Shown here: positions 1 to 14,966 of the stretch, one piece after another
How the letters are laid out: each line of letters opens with the position of its first letter
Numbering within the stretch: the first letter of the stretch is position 1
NCBI RefSeq assembly: GCF_043290135.1
Contig: NC_134710.1
Coordinates: forward strand, 136,732,155 to 136,796,154
DNA: 64,000 nucleotides
Source: Rhipicephalus microplus
Taxonomy: Eukaryota > Arthropoda > Arachnida > Ixodida > Ixodidae
Direction of reading: 5' to 3'
Notes under the pieces: generated by a model
Seen by the model: only the letters and a program-made list of their open reading frames with translations
The model's database searches: none
What the model was told of the DNA's origin: nothing
Made by a program: the position numbers and the translations under genes

Positions 1-1708
1 GGTGACTGCCGAAAGCGTAACCTCTAAAATAACGCGCTCAATATTGCCCTAATTGAGCTATTGTGGGCGGCTATCCTGCGGTTCACTTTCTTGGATGTTG
101 GTACAGTTGTGCTGTAGATCTGCCCATGGGAATATTAGCCACAGTTCCTTAGGCATGGCGGTAAATGTGGCGCCTTTTAACCAGAGCCGTCTACGTGGTG
201 GACAAAAACTGGTCGCTATTTTTCACTGAGCAACATGAGGACATCACAGCTATACTGTAAATCTGTGAGAATCATACCGAAGATCATTTTGTTTAACTGG
301 TTGTTTTGATAACAATTCATATTGTGCATAAAAATAGTGGCATACCCCACCCCCTTTTTGGTTACAAGTTTATTGCGTAGTTAATGGTTTAACTGAAGAA
401 AGGTGAATCAACATAGAAAAAATTGGATCGGCAGATTTCTCTAGCTTCATATAAATAGGAGTTTCATGAAGAAAATCTGACACACTGACTGTAAGGGGAT
501 GTAATGATGTAATGGTACAATAACGAAGTTACACAAGGAGAAATATAAAAAGATGTTACAAAAGACAATGTCTTTTCGCATTCGTTCAGGACAAAGCGTC
601 TATCATATATGTTAACGAATGCCGCGTGTAGTATGGTAAAGTGCAGAACGAGCCACTGATGAAAGCAATGTTTGCCTGGATTTATCCACTGCTCTGTCGA
701 GGCTGATACACTTCTTGCGATTCAGAACCAGGAAGAGTAAATGGAAGACATATTTTCGTTGCATGTACTCAAAACACGTATTCTACTTGTGGCAACTTCC
801 CAAACATGACAATTTCAGCAAATTTTCAACGCCTTTCTATCTGTTTGAGATCTCCCAATGTTGTTGCCGCCGATTAGATATCATCCTAGTGGTTCAGTGT
901 ATCCCCATTGCTGTGCTTGTATACCTGTTTTACCAGCGGGTTTGTGCCAGCAGCACTAGTCTGCCTGCCCCAGCCGTGACGGATACTCCACTATATGCCA
1001 TCCAAGGCCGTCTAAGGTTGTAGCATAAAAGTATTGAAGGACCATGGTTGTAGTTTATGCGTATGTAGACCATGCCAAAAATTTATATAATGTCGCTTTC
1101 TCAGATGGAAACCCCTTTAGGCTGCTGACATATCTGCTAGGGCATGTATACCAACGAGAAAAATGACGGACGTGTTTCTAATTATACCAGGATTGAAACA
1201 CAAAACCCTGAGCATACAAGGTGAATGCTTCGTCTCATTACTACGCCTCTGAATTAAAATATTACTAATCAATATTTTAGGTATTTCTATGCTCCCGATG
1301 CTATATTTTGCCCCAATTCAAGTCGGAATTGAAGTACAGTCACCCAAAGCATGTGTATGCCTGAAAAGAACATGCCCACAGACAATTTTTCGCAACTTTG
1401 TTCCATCATAATGCACTGACACACAAAAAAGTCGGTGCTGCGTACGATAGTGAAAGATTAGCGCGGGTGTACTCTTATTTTATAACGAAAAAAATATACG
1501 CCAGACATTAACACCAAAATCACTAAAGTGGGACGACGGTGACTTCATCCGTACCATAGGGCGGTAATTCAAGAATTATGGACATATTAATAACTAGACA
1601 TTCCGTGTGGTTTGTTTACTGCAATGGGATGAAAAATTCATGATGCTTTTGTCCTCCCTTCCCTTTCCCTTATGTAACACCCTGAAAACAGCCTTTATAG
1701 GAAAGTAA
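1..1708. other. AT-rich intergenic DNA, no gene seen
   Basis: No protein family, RNA gene or transposon signature could be recognised on either strand. The longest plus-strand open stretch (715-1023, 102 codons) is rich in Cys, Phe and Tyr with no known motif and is best treated as chance. Base composition is A/T-rich, as in the rest of the intergenic DNA here. Confidence 0.6.
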
Positions 1709-1726
1709 ATGATGATGATCATGATA

Positions 1727-1820
<94 letters not shown>
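1709..1820. repeat. (ATG)n trinucleotide microsatellite
   Basis: Uninterrupted ATG units run from about 1726 to 1820, preceded by a slightly imperfect start. In different frames this reads as poly-Met, poly-His or poly-Ile. These are artefacts of the repeat, not proteins. A short (CTTG)n run lies just downstream near 1896-1912. Confidence 0.97.
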
Positions 1821-2218
1821 GAGCGTTTGAGTATCTTACGGACAAACTTCCAGTTGCTGCAAGTTGCTGCTGCATTCGACGTTCGCCCACGTTTTGCTTG
1901 CTTGCTTGCTTGTTCCTTTCGTTTGTGGCTCTCACCCACTAAGGGGGATTGGCCAAGAAGCCGGTGGTTAATGCAAGTCAATACCTTTAGGTTTTTTAGA
2001 ATAGGGGAATATGATTACTGTGTTTTGACTGAGAAATACTTTGACGCAACGTAAAAAAAAGGGTAAAAAAGGGGGGGGGGAAGAGGTATAATAGAATTTG
2101 TTGAATATCTGAGGTGGAATCGTTATATGAAATTCTCCTGAAAGTTGAATCATTGCAGTGTATCAGCTAAATAATAAGTGGTAGTGTGACTAGTAAAATT
2201 CGATAGCTGATCGCGGAC

Positions 2219-3407
2219 TCAGCAAGGTAATCTTCTTGTGTTATATATGAATTCGCAGAGAGCCCCGCAGATGTTCCTGTCGCTGCGTCCCAATGAAGGG
2301 GCCCCAAAAGACAAAATATTGGGAGTATTAAGTGATGTTCTTAGTTTTCTGAATAAAATTTTGAAGCAGTTTTTTCTTAGATTTTCGAAACGGTGACATG
2401 TGATAAGAAAATGGTCGATATGTTCAGGTTCGTTACAGCTTGAGTACAAAGGGGATGGCACCAGAACAGACCTGTTTAAGTAGAAATTAAGAGGTGGTAC
2501 ACGGCAACGTAATTTTGTTATCAAGACTTCCAATTCACGCGTGGGACACCATTTATTATTCCATGTGAAGTGCAGGTGCGAGAAATCTGGATTTGGTATC
2601 ATGATTTTTGATGAGTCTTCAAGAAGGGAAAGTTTTCTAAACCTCGCTGCTGTTACATAAGCTGTAGGAGGCATGATTGGCACAATCGGAAGATCAAGAG
2701 ATGTTCGCGCAAGTGTGTCAGCCATCTCGTTTATAAATATACTACGATGGCCTGGCACCCATATCATTCGCACTAGACGAATGTTTGCTGGGATTAATGA
2801 TTTAAAAGTTTCTAGTACTGCTGATGTCGACGACGATGATAAAAATGAACACACGGAATACGAGTGAGATACTATCACAGCTGTCGAATGAGTCGCAGGA
2901 AGTTTACGAATAGCTAGTATGACGGCCATTGATTCCGCTTCAAATATTGGTGTATAATCTGGGAGGCGTAATGAAAATGACCAGAATAATGAGAGAGAAA
3001 AAATACCCACACCTGCCTTCTCGCCACTCATAGATGCATCCGTTGCAATTACTATATTAGTACCTAATTGAGACAGGTGGTGTTCTAATAAACCAATCAA
3101 ATATTTAGAGGGCAAGTGTTTAGCGTTCAGGGGGAAGATATCGTGAAATTTTATTTGCACTTGGCCGATTGGTTTGACAGATGGTGTGATTTCGAATATA
3201 TTAACATTTAAAGCATCCAGAAGTGTTTGAACAAGTAGCACTTGGGGTTTATATAAACAGGACCAATGCTCATTGAAAAAGACACCAGGCTCGGCAAAGA
3301 ATACAAACTGTCGCCTTTTTAAAGTGGATTCACAAAATTTTAAATAGGTTTTTACTGTTAAAATACGAAATCTGCAAGCAAGGGTGGGTATCCGTTTTAA
3401 AGCTTGT
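2219..3407 (-). pseudogene. LINE ORF2 3' part: connector, RNase H, C-terminal Cys/His motif (LINE-D)
   Basis: This is the C-terminal end of a non-LTR retrotransposon polyprotein. The frame is open from about 3407 to the TGA at 2219-2221. Counted from a GTG at 3241, an RNase H fold is visible: first acidic residue in TDAS (~68), Glu in FEAES (~103), then WVPGH with His (~165) and NEMADTLA with Asp (~175). The third acidic residue, normally in a T-D-S motif, is replaced by His (S-H-S, ~126), so the nuclease is probably inactive. A Cys/His motif (CNEPEH...CHRF) follows, as in I-type LINEs. No RT or endonuclease precedes it, which indicates 5' truncation near 3410, the usual result of incomplete target-primed reverse transcription. 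The frame is otherwise intact, so this copy is younger than LINE-A. Confidence 0.85.
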
Positions 3408-3410
3408 TAG

Positions 3411-4309
3411 GTACTGTTTTCTTCTTTATCTTTTCTTTTAGTCAAGTGCATTTTTGAAGGCGCTATATTTCTGGCCACACGCGAGAGTATTTCTGGCCGC
3501 TGCAACGATTTGTCCAGAATAACGATAGTTAAATGCATGATTCAAACCTTAAAGCTTTCTTTCTTTTTTTCTATTATTTCATGTTCTTTTATCACCTAAA
3601 GAGTGCAGAGTCAGAGTAACTCAGTCTGTCTATACAGGTTGGTGGTGAAAAGGACATTATTATCATGGTAAATAGTAACATAACGTACAGCTTCCTATGA
3701 AGACTTACTGTTCAATTTTTTTAGCATTGACTCGGCGGACTGGCTGCGTTTCCAAGTTGGAGTAAAGGAGACTGCCCCCACTTTTTAGCTATCTTTCGCC
3801 AAAATGTGCTTAAGACAGTATCAACGTTTAGGTTGGTATCGGTTAGAATTTCCGCAGGAAGGCGTCCCGTAAACGCTTAAGCAGGATATACCAACGCATT
3901 TCAGGTCTGAGATGGTTGAGATGGTTTCTGGTTGAGATTTCGCATTTCAAACATGTGGGCTCTTCCGTAAATAATTTTAGAATTAGGCAGTCTTCATTGA
4001 ATAACTCTATATTGCATTTAATTACGCATATTATTTCATTCAGAAATTGAGTTTCGCTCTGGATCATTTCAATCTTTTTTTTTAATTTTCTTCATATTCT
4101 ACACGTGTTGAGGTTAAGCCCTCGGCAAGACATGCCCTCGCCGAGACATCGCACAAAAAGTCATCTCGACTGTCATCATGAAATAGCCTAAGGCATGCCT
4201 TCATTTTTCTTTTCGGTAACGAACTTTCCCATTGAGAGTTTCTGGATCTCCCACACAGTTTTTTAGTCTAGCTGACCTGTGGGAAATCTACAAGAAGTGA
4301 AGAAGATGC
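3411..4309. other. Unannotated AT-rich DNA
   Basis: No recognisable gene, RNA or repeat. It lies between the 5' truncation point of the LINE fragment and a faint RT relic. Confidence 0.5.
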
Positions 4310-4425
4310 TGCCTTAGATTGCCAACTTTCTGAACGACAGACGAGTTCACGTGCTCACTCATGATGTACTAGATCGGAGCATTTGTTTCAGAGTGCCACA
4401 AGGAATGCACCATGATCGCAGTTTA
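4310..4425 (+). pseudogene. Degraded LINE reverse-transcriptase relic
   Basis: A plus-strand reading starting near 4315 gives NFLNDRRVHV followed about 20 residues later by FRVPQG. This resembles the 'FLSNRxxxV ... GVPQG' part of the RT palm in Jockey/I/CR1-type LINEs. The sequence after PQG no longer follows the family, and no YADD motif was found. The call rests on these two short blocks only, so it is tentative. Confidence 0.4.
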
Positions 4426-5895
4426 AATGTTATATTTAGGACTTGGTGCAGCTTTTTGAACAATTGTGGCGTAGTTTCCAAATCAGCCAGACAAGAGGTG
4501 TCCTGTATGAGCAGAAAATGAAGAAAATACATTTGGACACTTGGCCCACCATATTAACATATTTAAGAAGACCTATAGAATACCTCTTATAAAGATTATG
4601 CGCGCAAATCAGCGCAACCGACAGGAGGGGACGGAAGACAGGACTGCAGAGCGCTGAACTTCAGGCAGTTCGTTCATTTGGAAAGCTTTTGATTTTATAC
4701 AGCTACACATTGTTACAACAGTCATGTGCGGAACACAATGATGTTACAAGAAGTCGTCTCGTGGACAAACCCAAACACATCTTTTTCCTATCTGTGAGGG
4801 CGACAATGGGGGCACTTACACAATCATCCTTGAAGGAAACAATCCTGCCTGCCTCGATAATTTCACGTGTGATGTGACCTCTGCATTTTGCGACAATGAT
4901 ACAATCTGGATATATTTGTCTACCCCACCACGTTATACATTGAGTGGAGAGCCACCATGGTCTACAATGCGTTTTCGGATCTCGCACCTTCAGGTACGAG
5001 TGGTTCCAGTTCAGTAAAGACAACTTGAATGAAAGTGATGACTCACATAATATATTTTTATGAAAAACTTCCGATGATAAAGATTCGTCAGAGAAACCAA
5101 GGCACCCCCCACCCCCACAACTTCTGTGTTTCTCCCGCCTATGATCAACAAATATTGAACTGTCGTATATATATGAACCACAGTGTGTTGAAGTATGTGT
5201 CAGCAGCCGATTACTGCAACCACTGTACCACCAAGGCGCATTTACGAGCAGCTTTAAAAAACAGCGAAATATTTTAATGCGTCACAAAAAGAAAAAAAAC
5301 AAACGGAAAGAAACCGGGCAAACTGTGAAAGATTGTAGCCATGAAAAGAGAACGTTTGCCACATGCTTATTGACTTCCCAAAGCGCAAGAAAAAGAGACG
5401 ATTATTAGGAAGTTAAAAAAAAAAACACTACCAAGTTTGATCGAAAGCCGCTTTAACATGCTCAAATTGGTAGTGAAATATTACTGACGATTCATGGATT
5501 CACTGATTGCTTGCTTTGGAACAAAGCTGGATGAGTTACCTGTGCTCAGTTGAGCAGTGTTCGAGCTGATTACACATAGCGCTACTGCTCGATTATTTCG
5601 ACGTGATCGGTGAAAGAACCGCGTGTTTAATATTCAAAACTTTACGTCGTGCTTTCAAATGAAACATAAAAGAAAACTTAGTAATTCTTTTTTTTTTTCA
5701 CAGCGGCGTTGTATGAGCTCGGCAAACCCTAAATTCGGCTTCCCGAGAACTATCACCGTCATGCTGCAGGCACTCTCTTCGTTCTATTGACCTTGTGCTT
5801 CGTTCTCAGAACAAGTGCTTCCGGCGCACGCTTTCCCTCTGCGCCGATTTGTCCGGCGTTGGATGCCATAACTCGGATGAGCAAGAGAAGGACTT
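4426..5895. other. Unannotated intergenic DNA
   Basis: Apart from A-rich runs near 5287-5420 and a T-run near 5689, nothing could be assigned. The open frames at 4689-5277 on either strand show no family motif. Confidence 0.45.
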
Positions 5896-6690
5896 CACAA
5901 AAAGAAAGGGACAGAAAAAAAAAGAGTAAGAAAGACATGGCGAAGAGGAGAGAGAAGGACAAGGAAAACTATAGAAAAGCAGAGAAAGAAATAAAGAAAA
6001 AATACAAAGATTGGTAAAATGAGAAAAAATAAAGATAAAGACAGAAAGCGAAAATAAAGAACGGAAACAAAGAAAGAGAAAGAAAGAAAGGAAGAGAAAA
6101 TAAAAAGAAGAATTGAAAAAATAAAAAAACAAAGGTAAAGACAGAAAGCTAAATAAACGAACAGAAACAAAGAAAAAAAAAGAAATAGAAAAGTAGACAG
6201 AAAAAAGGATTGACCAGAAAAAAAACACAGATCAAGATAGAAAGCGACATAAAAAAACAGAAACAAAGAAAGAGGGAGAAGGAAATAGAAAAAGAGATAA
6301 AAAAGGATTGACAAAAAATAAAAAAAACAGAAATGAAGACAGAAAACGAAATAAAAGAACGGAAACAAAGAAAAAGAAAGAAAATATAGAGAAAGATATA
6401 GAAAGAAGGTTTGACAAAAATGAAAAAAACAAAAATCAAGACAGAAAGCAAAATAAAAGAACAGAAGCAAATAAACAGAAAGTAAGAAACAGAGAAAGAG
6501 GTAGGAAGAAAGAGTAAGCTAGAAATAGAGAGATAGAGAAATAGAAATGAATAAAGGGGAAAATATATAAAAAAGCAGGAATAAATGCACAAAAAGAGAA
6601 ATAAAGAAAGAACTAGAAAGAAATAGAGGGTCAACGATACGAGACAGGAAAAGGAAGACACAAAGACAGGAAGAAGAGAAATAAAGAGAA
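5896..6690 (+). repeat. Purine-rich tract with ~100-bp degenerate tandem repeat
   Basis: About 800 bp are almost entirely A/G on the plus strand. Within it a longer unit recurs: the anchor 'aaacaaag/agcaaat' preceded by 'cggaa' or 'cagaa' occurs near 6063, 6163, 6259, 6361 and 6463, a period of 96-102 bp, with a weaker copy near 5965. Each unit also carries 'agacagaaagc' and 'ggattgac' type blocks. The Lys/Glu-rich (plus) and Phe/Leu/Ser-rich (minus) open frames here are translations of this repeat. Confidence 0.9.
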
Positions 6691-7148
6691 ACAAGGAAGG
6701 CTACCTAGCTCCACGGTTTGCTCCGCCTCAAAAATAATAGTCTTTAGTACACATTTTACGAAAAAGTGGTACACATATCAAGCCTGCCGAAGCCACACAG
6801 CACTTCAGCGGCAATGTGTGACCGCAGCGGCAAACGGCAACCGTTGCAGGTATACATGTCCTTACATAACAAAATACCACAAAATAAAAATGGTATAGTA
6901 AAAAAAAACAACCATTTTGCTTAGGACGATAAATAAATCATCCAATGGAGCCCCTTTTTTAACATATATGTTTAGTCCGGGTGCGCAGTACACTTGAAGG
7001 CATCACTTGCTGCACCTCTTCTACTTGCAACCTGCGCAACCTTTCTGTTTTTATGACTTATCTAACCTTCATGAAAATACGCATTCATACACCACTCCTC
7101 ACACAGCTCGGCGGAAGGTTGGCACTGCGTCAACAAATTGTTATATGC

Positions 7149-7150
<2 letters not shown>
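6691..7150. other. Unannotated intergenic DNA
   Basis: No gene or known repeat recognised between the purine tract and the CA microsatellite. Confidence 0.45.
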
Positions 7151-7247
<97 letters not shown>

Positions 7248-7264
7248 GCACGCACGCACACACA
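7151..7264. repeat. (CA)n dinucleotide microsatellite
   Basis: Nearly pure CA repeat, with a short CGCA variant stretch around 7243-7258. The poly-Thr/His frames are repeat translations. Confidence 0.97.
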
Positions 7265-7560
7265 AGATCTTCAAATTCATTTCATTACTTAGTTGCGAAA
7301 AACTTCCGCATGGGTACTACGGCAACATATCATCAATCTCGATCTGCTCAAAGGATAAGTATAACGCTTTTATATTGCCTTATTATTTAGAAACTTTGCT
7401 TGTATTCTGCATGTGTGTTCTTGCTCTATCACTGCTTGTATTGTACAGTTGGCTGCAGGCTTCTGCTAAGTTCTGTTCTTTGCTATTCAAGCTACCTTTA
7501 TTGCGGTACACCCACCAGCCTTTACCAGGTGCAGTCTCCTCCATCTCCGATAAAAATAAT

Positions 7561-7626
<66 letters not shown>

Positions 7627-7628
7627 TA
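7561..7628. repeat. (ATT)n trinucleotide microsatellite
   Basis: Pure TTA/ATT array of about 65 bp. Confidence 0.96.
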
Positions 7629-7839
7629 AGGCGTGCATACAGGCAGTACCTTTGGAACCACCTCATTTTATATTCCTGAAGTTATCCGGAAAGATATATA
7701 TTGATAGTATACGGCTGCACTTCTTCCTCTATTTCGCTTCAACACAGCCTACGCAAATCTACATATATGCCATGCCAATACTTGTGTTTTATGAAAGGCA
7801 CGCCATCAACGTACGTCACCGGCCATAGCGTCATTTTTA

Positions 7840-8680
7840 CAGCGTTGTCTTCGTTACGCCGAAGACTACAATATGTCGATATTGTCATGCGCGCGAAGAC
7901 AGGCGGCTTGAGTGACCGCGACAATGCATCGGCAGCCCGCAGAGACGGCGGCGGCCAAGTGAGCGGCAGCCCACGCCGTGGGGCGGTGAGCGGTGCCAAC
8001 TGCGCCAGATAATGGGGCATTGTTCGGCGCTTTGTACTTGCAGCCCCGTACGCGCCACCACCAACCCCCGCGGGATAACCCCACTCGTAGCTGAATTAAA
8101 GGTTAATCATGCTGTCAAGCCCCCCAATTTCGGCGAGGGAGCGGGCGCCCTCGCCGACACCGCAGAGCCGCCCCCGTCGCCATCTCTCCCCGCTTCTTTG
8201 TAAGTGAACGTAAACGTTTTTCCAGCCCTAATTTTCGAAACACCATCTGTGACAATTTTGCGTCACGTCTAGCGACCCATTCCCGCCCCGAACTCGATTG
8301 GGGGATTATGGCCCCGCGTGTTTTATGGAGAGCCGCTTCGGGGCGACACGCGCCGCCACGGTGAAAACTCGGCGGCTTCATTGACCGGAGGCCCCCGCCA
8401 TGAATGCAGTGAATCACGCACGCGCAAGCACGGCCGCACTCGAGGGGCGCGTGCATCGCCTCGGGCGTGGGCCCCGCCAGGGCCGCTTCCCCGGCACAGA
8501 GCGCCCCGGAAGCCGGCGTGACCGCCACTGTCAAGTGGCGCACCTCGCTCGTTGGGCGGGCACATTGTTGACTGAACGGGGAGATGACGTTCGCTACATC
8601 TTGAGAGCAGGTGTCTTGTCGATTGGAAGTGCGCATCGCGCATTACCACTTCTGCAGCTCCGTCGGGTGATAAATTAATC
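7840..8680. other. GC/CpG-rich block, function unknown
   Basis: Base composition changes sharply from the AT-rich surroundings to a GC-rich, CpG-dense segment. Several overlapping open frames of 60-173 codons occur on both strands, as expected when stop codons are rare in GC-rich DNA. None shows a recognisable domain. It could be a promoter/CpG-island-like element, a non-coding exon or an enhancer. I infer regulatory or transcribed DNA only from composition. Confidence 0.4.
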
Positions 8681-10999
<2,319 letters not shown>

Positions 11000-11960
11000 T
11001 GAAGCTATCCAGGTGCGACCGATATCCACAGGCGTCGAAACTGAACATGCGCGAATTACGGAACGAGCTTGACGTCGGCGCGCAAACCGTGCTGAGCCTA
11101 TCCCCGGATAGCCGATGCTCTGCGTGCGTCCAAGGCGGCACGGGATGACAGAGGCGGGAGCCGCTTTTTGGGCGCTCAACGTGCCCTCAACAGCCTCTCG
11201 GCGCGGCGCGGGCGGGCTGGACTGCGCTGCGGGCCGTATTTCGCATTCATGGCGACAATGACAGGTTCTCGGTGCCGGACAGATCTATTTCTCGGACGGT
11301 GGGGCCGTTGTGTATCGCGCCGACTCATCTGCGTCGCGCCGCGGGGCACGTGCATGGTGCCCCTGGAAGGAGAGAGGTGTGTGTGGCCGCGTGTCATCCA
11401 TCAGAATCCGTCACGGGCCGGCCGACGGCCGGACACATCGTTGAATATTAATGAGCCGGACGACCACCAAGAAAAGGTTCCGTTTCTGTCGCATCCAATT
11501 AGACGGGAGGAGAGGGAGGGCAGGAGTGGAGACCACGTTCGCGTCGCCGTTGTCGCACGACAAGTAACGGGTTAATGAGCTGGCCTATAGGAGGCGCTCC
11601 TGTCACATGCACTTTCACGTGCCAACACGGCTCGCCCATCACATTTCGGGTAGGTAGGATAGATTTGCCGACCAGCGCGACCCCGCCCCTTCCGCTGGTG
11701 CTTCGCCTTGGCAGCCCCCCAAGACGTCGCGGCGGGATGCCCGATCGACGCCTCCGCGCGGGCGATAGGTCCCGACCTGCGAGGGTGACCGCCGGTGACA
11801 ACGCCAAACGGACTGTCCCGCCAAGCGACACCGCGCGCGTGTATCACACACTGAGGACGGAGAGCACGTATTCTCGCATCCGTGCTCTTGAAACTCTCAG
11901 AAGCAATGCGCAGAGCTCTAGAACGTCTAGAAGATTCACGTTCTCAATAATGTAGACCGG
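11000..11960. other. GC/CpG-rich block, function unknown
   Basis: CpG-dense segment with overlapping short open frames on both strands, none with a known domain. It contains isolated AT-rich homeodomain-like cores such as 'attaatga' near 11447 embedded in GC-rich DNA. This is compatible with a promoter or enhancer but does not prove one. Confidence 0.4.
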
Positions 11961-12479
11961 AATCCAAAATTGATTTCGCAAGTGAGTAATGCCTGTCACC
12001 GGGGAGTGCTTCCGCCCTTGCCTGTATGCGTTTGTGGAAAGCATAGTGTTCAAACAATATGTATGTATCTGCTGTACGGCTCAACGGTCTTCTGCTTCAA
12101 ATCATAGAAAATTGGCATGTGGAGGTGAATCAAGAGAGGCACGATGTAGAAGTAAGAAGAGTTTTGAACGCACTACCACGTCGAGCTTATAATCATGAAA
12201 CTTGGGGATCTGAGTTTCGACTTCTAAAAATTACGCTTTAGTTTGGTTCATTTTTCTCTTTATACGGATTATGCGGGGAAACTTGCACCCTGAGTAACGA
12301 CTGCCATGTCATGATGTCGTGTTAGCTGTGCCCCGCCTATCAAATCAGTCGAAGCGAGGATACACAAAGAATATTACGTGCCAAATGGCACTGATCATTC
12401 TGTTCTTGCTTGTTCTAGCTTACGTTTTTTTTTTTTTTTTTTGAAGAACCTGAGCTCATGGTCTCTGGTTTAGCGGATA

Positions 12480-13560
12480 ATGCTTAGAGGCCACTTTGGG
12501 GTCGATCTTGCGCCGTGGTTTGGACTGTGCAGCGGTGAGCAAACATGGGCTCGCGGAGAGCCGGCGGAACAACGGCGTCGTCCTCCCATGGGTAATCAAT
12601 GGGTTCGGTCGGCCAAGCGGATCCCGAGCCACTAATGAGTCTCGTAACGCGAAACACATCGGGCCGGCCATAAAGTTCGCGCGCTGGGCGAGCAAACTGT
12701 GCGGCCGAGTCACGTCCGCGCAGAATCGGCATGCCCGAAAGGGCCACACGGTGGCCTCCGCCTCGGCCACTGCGGCAGCGCGCGGGGTCCACGTGACGCA
12801 GTTACAAGCTGAGCGTATCCTGGCAACCTCGTCTGCGACGACAGCGGGACACTGTCACGAAAGCAATCCGTTTCGCGCCACTGGCCACCCAGCGGCAACT
12901 TCTGCGCGCCTTCTATCATACATATACATCGGTGTTTTTTTTTTTTTCTTCTCTATACTGTAGGCGCTGTGGAGATCTGCAGATATACCAATGGGTCGCG
13001 GAGAGGTTCGGCCGGGCCGCCGCTGAGAATATACCGCCGAGCGAGCTGGAGCCAAAAGCCGTTTTGGCTGGGGCACATTAATTTTCCCCCGCGCTTCTCG
13101 CGCGGCGTTTCCCCGAGCGAAAAGCAAGAACAGGAGGCTCGAAGGCACGGCGAACATCAGTCTCGCTAGGCTGCCGATACCTCGACGTAATTTAATACCT
13201 CATCGCGTAAGCGATGCGAACTCGTGAAACTGTGAAAAGCAGCCTCGCCGCCCTTTCTCGCGTGGCTCATTGGAGCGCGGGCAGCCCCCAAAAAGTGGCC
13301 GGCTTCCGCGAACAAACGCCGATACACCCGGCTGACTGCGCGGCCGCTTTGACGGCGCTGTAAAACGTGCCGCCGCGGAAGGAGCGCCCCGCCGGAGGCA
13401 AGCGAAGAAAAATGGCAAAGCCCAAACGAGGCGCACTGACGCGCGGAAAGAAACGAACTGCGGTGTCCGGCGAGATTGCCTCACGCCTTTCTGATGTGTG
13501 TATGAGACGCTTTAACACTTTGTCTTCGAGTTCAAAACGTGTGCGAGAATTGATAGAATG
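12480..13560. other. GC/CpG-rich block, function unknown
   Basis: A second CpG-dense stretch of about 1.1 kb, with open frames up to 155 codons (12496-12963 plus) that are Arg/Ala/Gly-rich and show no family signature. It begins after a T-run (12427-12442) and is interrupted by another T-run near 12936. No coding evidence beyond lack of stops. Confidence 0.4.
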
Positions 13561-13744
13561 CGAACTGCGAGAAACCCAGAGTGGCTAGAGAGATGCTCTT
13601 CTTGCTGCAACATAGTTTTACCTTTGTAGTATGTATACTCATTTCACGTCCGACTAAAACACCTCAAGAAGTAAAAAGAGGGAAGAGAACCCTCAGATAT
13701 CACAAGAGAACAATGAAGGATTGAAAAAGGAAAGGCACGAAGCA

Positions 13745-13840
13745 GAGAGATTAATCATAAAAGCACATAGTTTTGCTACCCTGCGCAGGGGAAACGGGGA
13801 AAGGGGGTGTATACAGATGAGAAGGGGAGTATACCATGGA
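13745..13840 (-). mobile_element. LINE 3'-end fragment
   Basis: The segment around 'tttgctaccctgcgcaggggaaa' and 'cagatgagaagggg' matches the 3' untranslated end of LINE-C at about 43200-43300 block for block (gctaccctgc, gggga, agatgagaagg). It reads in the minus orientation. Only the last part of the element is present, as expected for severe 5' truncation. Moderately diverged. Confidence 0.6.
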
Positions 13841-14187
13841 GGGCAGTGTTCTAGATACAACTCCACAGAAAGGGGCCGATTCTTCTATAGTCGCTGATTG
13901 CAAACGAGGAAGAAACTTTAGCACGAGAAATTGTTTACATATATGTAGTCAATAGATGACCAACTTTTAGCTCGTTGCCTTTGGGCACTATACGAAAAAT
14001 GCAAAGAAGTTAGCCACTACAAAGCACTGGCTGTTGGGTCAGTTGGTACATCATCAACGTGAAAATGAGGTGCTAGCAAATACATAGAAACACGCACGTA
14101 CACAAGAAGAACGTGGTAGACATGGATGAACGCTGAACTTTCAACTGACAGTTGAAAGTCCAGCGTTTTTTCTGTGCGTCCACTGAA

Positions 14188-14248
14188 TAATTCTTGGGGT
14201 TTAACGTCCCAAAACCATGATATGAATATCACAGACGCCTCCATTTTT
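14188..14248 (-). mobile_element. Ruka-like tick SINE, tail fragment
   Basis: Contains 'ttggggtttaacgtccc' and 'aaaaccatgat', the reverse complement of the SINE tail, then breaks off after 'gacgcctcc'. The tRNA-like head is missing. Confidence 0.75.
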
Positions 14249-14785
14249 ACATATACACTCGGCATTTGGGTCTTCCTGCCAAGAATCTCTTTACACCACA
14301 AGCACTACCCTAAACAGCCGCAGCATAAACAACAGGTCCGTGAACAATGACTATAAAGAAATTCGCTTGGACCGTACCACTTGGCGCGAACTCGCTTAGA
14401 GTGCTACCACGACACACTGTATTCAACAACCGGTGATCCTGTATATACGAGTGACAGTTAGATCCATGTATGGTCGTATATACGTGAGTCTGTCCTGACC
14501 ATGGCGTAAAAAAAATCTAACCACACAGTTCTCAGGAGTCGGAAAAGATTTAAATTGCACTTTACCAAACAAACAAGCAAACAAGCTAACAAACAAACAT
14601 TAAAAACAAAGAAGCTAACTAACTAATTAAAATCTTAAATGCGACACCACCGTTCTCACGACTGCACAAGTATTTTACTGAAAGCACCTTTAGCTGAACC
14701 ATTTCGCAGCGTCAAGCGTCGAGTGACACAAGACGGAATCCAAATTGCAAAACAACAGTAAGAGGAAACGAGTTGAGATAATAAT

Positions 14786-14966
14786 AATTGTTGAGGTTTA
14801 ATCTCCCGGAAAACCACCATATGAGTGTGAGAGACACCATTGTGGAGAGCTCCAGAAATTTCAACCTGTTGTTTAACGTGCTCCTATATCTAAGCACATG
14901 TGCATCAACATTTTCGCCTCCACTGTAAATGTAGCCGTCGCAGCAGGGAATCGATCCCACGACATG
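14786..14966 (-). mobile_element. Ruka-like tick SINE, old copy
   Basis: Tail, middle and tRNA-like head all align in reverse orientation: 'aattgttgaggtttaa', 'gagagacaccat', 'ctccagaaattt', 'tttaacgtgct', 'cgcctcca', and a B-box remnant 'aatcgatccca'. Many substitutions indicate an old insertion. No clear target duplication was found. Confidence 0.75.

Noticed and set aside
1594..1981. Open frames of poly-Ile, poly-His and poly-Met
   Set aside because: Translations of the (ATG)n microsatellite in different frames. The flanking codons show no domain.
6149..6694. 181-codon Phe/Leu/Ser-rich minus-strand frame resembling a membrane protein
   Set aside because: Entirely the complement of the purine-rich minisatellite. 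Its hydrophobicity follows from the T/C composition.
12496..12963. 155-codon plus-strand frame
   Set aside because: Arg/Ala/Ser-rich, no domain, competing frames on the other strand. Explained by low stop frequency in CpG-rich DNA.
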